Source: Chloroflexota bacterium | Lineage (GTDB): Bacteria; Chloroflexota; UBA6077; JADZDV01 | Direction: 5' to 3' | Length of the DNA stretch: 5,564 bases | NCBI GenBank assembly: GCA_020850915.1 | Contig: JADZDV010000021.1 | Location: 1-5,564 of the forward strand | Shown here: positions 4,781 through 5,564 of the stretch, one piece after another | Position numbering within the stretch: position 1 is the first letter of the stretch | Layout: each line of letters starts with the position of its first letter | The notes under the pieces: model-generated | The model's input: only the letters and a program-made list of their open reading frames with translations | Database searches by the model: none | What the model was told of the DNA's origin: nothing | Program-made: the position numbers and the translations under genes

Positions 4781-5230
4781 ATGGCCGCGTTTCGCCGAGC
4801 CGCCGTGCTCTGGAACGGCAACTTCTCCAGCGGCTCGGGCGGGGTGAACGCCCGCACCAGTCAGGGCCTCAACAACATCCCGGTCTCGTGGGCGGCGCGC
4901 ACAGCGGAGCCGAAGAGCCCGGACGTCTCCACGAGTCCGGAGGAGTTGCTGGCCGCGGCCCACGCAAGCTCGTACGTCATGGCGTTAGCCCAGACGCTGC
5001 AGGAGCGTGGAGCCTCAACAAGCTGGCTGGAAGTGCGCGCGGAGACCGCGTTCGACGACGCTGGCGAGCAGGGGAGGATCGTCTCGAGCCGGCTCTCGGT
5101 CTGGGGCTGGATCGACTTTGTCGACCAGAGCGGCCTGCAGTCCGCGGCCGAAGCGGCGCTTGGCCTCTGCGCGATCACGAGTCTGCTGAACGGCTCAGCC
5201 GAGGTGGGCGTCAGCACCTCACTCGTCTGA
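4781..5230 (+). CDS. OsmC/Ohr-family protein lacking the peroxidatic cysteine
   Basis: A 149-residue cytoplasmic protein with the OsmC/Ohr fold. Known members are homodimeric thiol peroxidases that reduce organic hydroperoxides using two cysteines. Family marks seen here: the N-terminal strand with WNGNF (11-15), the helix entry SPEELLAAAHASSYVMALA (52-70), and the second conserved cysteine, Cys130, in LGLCAITSLL. The length matches OsmC (about 140-150). The departure is in the central helix: where family members have AHAxCF, this protein has AHASSY, so Ser64 (codon TCG at 4970-4972) replaces the peroxidatic cysteine. The arginine expected in the N-terminal loop is also absent (FSSGSGG, 15-21), while Glu54-Glu55 remain. 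I infer loss of classical peroxidase chemistry and perhaps a binding or other role; the fold itself looks intact, not decayed. The neighbouring divergent gene of unknown function may share its promoter region. The start is set by a strong ribosome binding site. Confidence 0.85.
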   Translation: MAAFRRAAVLWNGNFSSGSGGVNARTSQGLNNIPVSWAARTAEPKSPDVSTSPEELLAAAHASSYVMALAQTLQERGASTSWLEVRAETAFDDAGEQGRIVSSRLSVWGWIDFVDQSGLQSAAEAALGLCAITSLLNGSAEVGVSTSLV

Positions 5231-5356
5231 CCTGAGTAGTCCGCGCGCGTCGGACAGCTCGGCGATCAAGGCATCTGCTCCCAGGCGCCGGTGCCTGAGA
5301 TCACCGGTCGCACCCTGCCCGACGTACTGGGCCATTCAAGGCAGGCCAGGCTTTGC

Positions 5357-5376
5357 GAGGCTGGCGGCCAGACCTC
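5357..5376. repeat. Bulged 8-bp inverted repeat
   Basis: GAGGCTGG (5357-5364) pairs with CCAG (5368-5371) and CCTC (5373-5376), with a single unpaired A at 5372 and a three-base loop. It stands in non-coding sequence. Its role is unknown. Confidence 0.45.
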
Positions 5377-5470
5377 CGTTCAGACGACCGCGGGCGGGTG
5401 ATAACACGACATAGCGCTCCTGGTCGTGAGGCAGGCGAGGCGCGGCGGAGCGAGGCGGGCGCTGCGACAG

Positions 5471-5518
5471 GCCGCGGAGCCGCGCGAGGTGCCCCCTCGT
5501 TTGCGAGGGCCCCGCGGC
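5471..5518. repeat. Nested inverted repeat in non-coding DNA
   Basis: An outer pair, GCCGCGG (5471-5477) and CCGCGGC (5512-5518), encloses an inner perfect stem, CCCTCG (5494-5499) and CGAGGG (5504-5509), with the loop TTTG. The two stems are joined by 16 bases on the left and two on the right. It could be a small structured RNA, a terminator or part of a repeat element; no T-run follows. Confidence 0.5.
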
Positions 5519-5564
5519 GCATGACGGCTGTCCCTCCGCTCTGAGGACAGTCGCCCCTCATGCG
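5518..5564. repeat. Long bulged inverted repeat at the right edge
   Basis: CGCATGA (5518-5524) pairs with TCATGCG (5558-5564), and inside it CGGCTGTCC (5525-5533) pairs with GGACAGTCG (5545-5553), with one G-U pair. Sixteen pairs are interrupted only by the four bases CCCC (5554-5557), and the loop is 11 bases. The outer arm reaches the last base of the window, so the pairing may be longer. It shares base 5518 with the preceding stem, so the two structures are stacked or alternative. Confidence 0.6.

Larger units (their letters stand above)
5231..5564. other. Right-end non-coding region rich in hairpins
   Basis: I see no convincing gene in these 334 bp. A minus-strand frame open through 5301-5561 encodes an Arg/Ala/Pro-rich sequence typical of GC-rich non-coding DNA. 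The stretch holds several inverted repeats: GTCCG/CGGAC (5239-5255), CCGGTG/CACCGG (5288-5307), a bulged 8-bp stem (5357-5376), a nested stem (5471-5518) and a bulged 16-bp stem (5518-5564). The first begins eight bases after the OsmC-like stop codon and might help end that transcript, though no T-run follows. Confidence 0.6.

Noticed and set aside
5379..5411. Ten-codon minus-strand mini-ORF (MSCYHPPAVV) with AGGAG four bases before its ATG
   Set aside because: Too short to tell from chance; no following gene in the window that it could control as a leader peptide.
5301..5561. Minus-strand open frame of 86 residues at the right end
   Set aside because: Arg/Ala/Pro-rich, no ribosome binding site, and it runs through the strong inverted repeats.

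Overview
The window is GC-rich (by eye about two thirds G+C) bacterial chromosomal DNA with five protein-coding genes. There are no rRNA or tRNA genes, no transposase or phage genes and no CRISPR array. I infer a GC-rich monoderm-like lineage, Chloroflexota being my best guess. The reasons are a lipoprotein solute-binding protein with a long Ala/Pro/Ser linker, extended -10 promoters (TGn-TAnnnT), and starts that look leaderless. This is a judgement from style, not a database result.

Layout. A CCACTAA heptamer repeat occupies the left edge (1-26). A zinc-dependent medium-chain alcohol/polyol dehydrogenase follows (96-1133, +). A 228-bp leader with a good sigma70-type promoter, a 15-bp direct repeat and a hairpin leads into an ABC-transporter substrate-binding lipoprotein of the NitT/TauT (NMT1/THI5-like) class (1362-2612, +), without permease or ATPase in the window. 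After a strong GC hairpin and a cluster of dyad symmetries comes a class I (AroF/G/H type) DAHP synthase with a complete active site (2760-3830, +), apparently translated from a leaderless GTG. Next is a convergent intergenic region (3831-4088) with a hairpin and a coding-like stretch of unknown meaning. An unrecognised 181-residue protein lies on the minus strand (4089-4634). Divergent from it, across a 146-bp region, is an OsmC/Ohr-fold protein (4781-5230, +) that has kept the second conserved cysteine but has serine where the peroxidatic cysteine should be. The last 334 bp hold no convincing gene but several hairpins, two of them elaborate, the last running to the window edge.

The genes do not form one obvious pathway. 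Each plus-strand gene seems to have its own promoter, so this reads as a row of independently transcribed metabolic and uptake genes. The observations most worth following up are the cysteine-less OsmC homologue beside an unnamed protein, the structured SBP leader, the operator-like dyads before the DAHP synthase gene, and the hairpin cluster at the right end.
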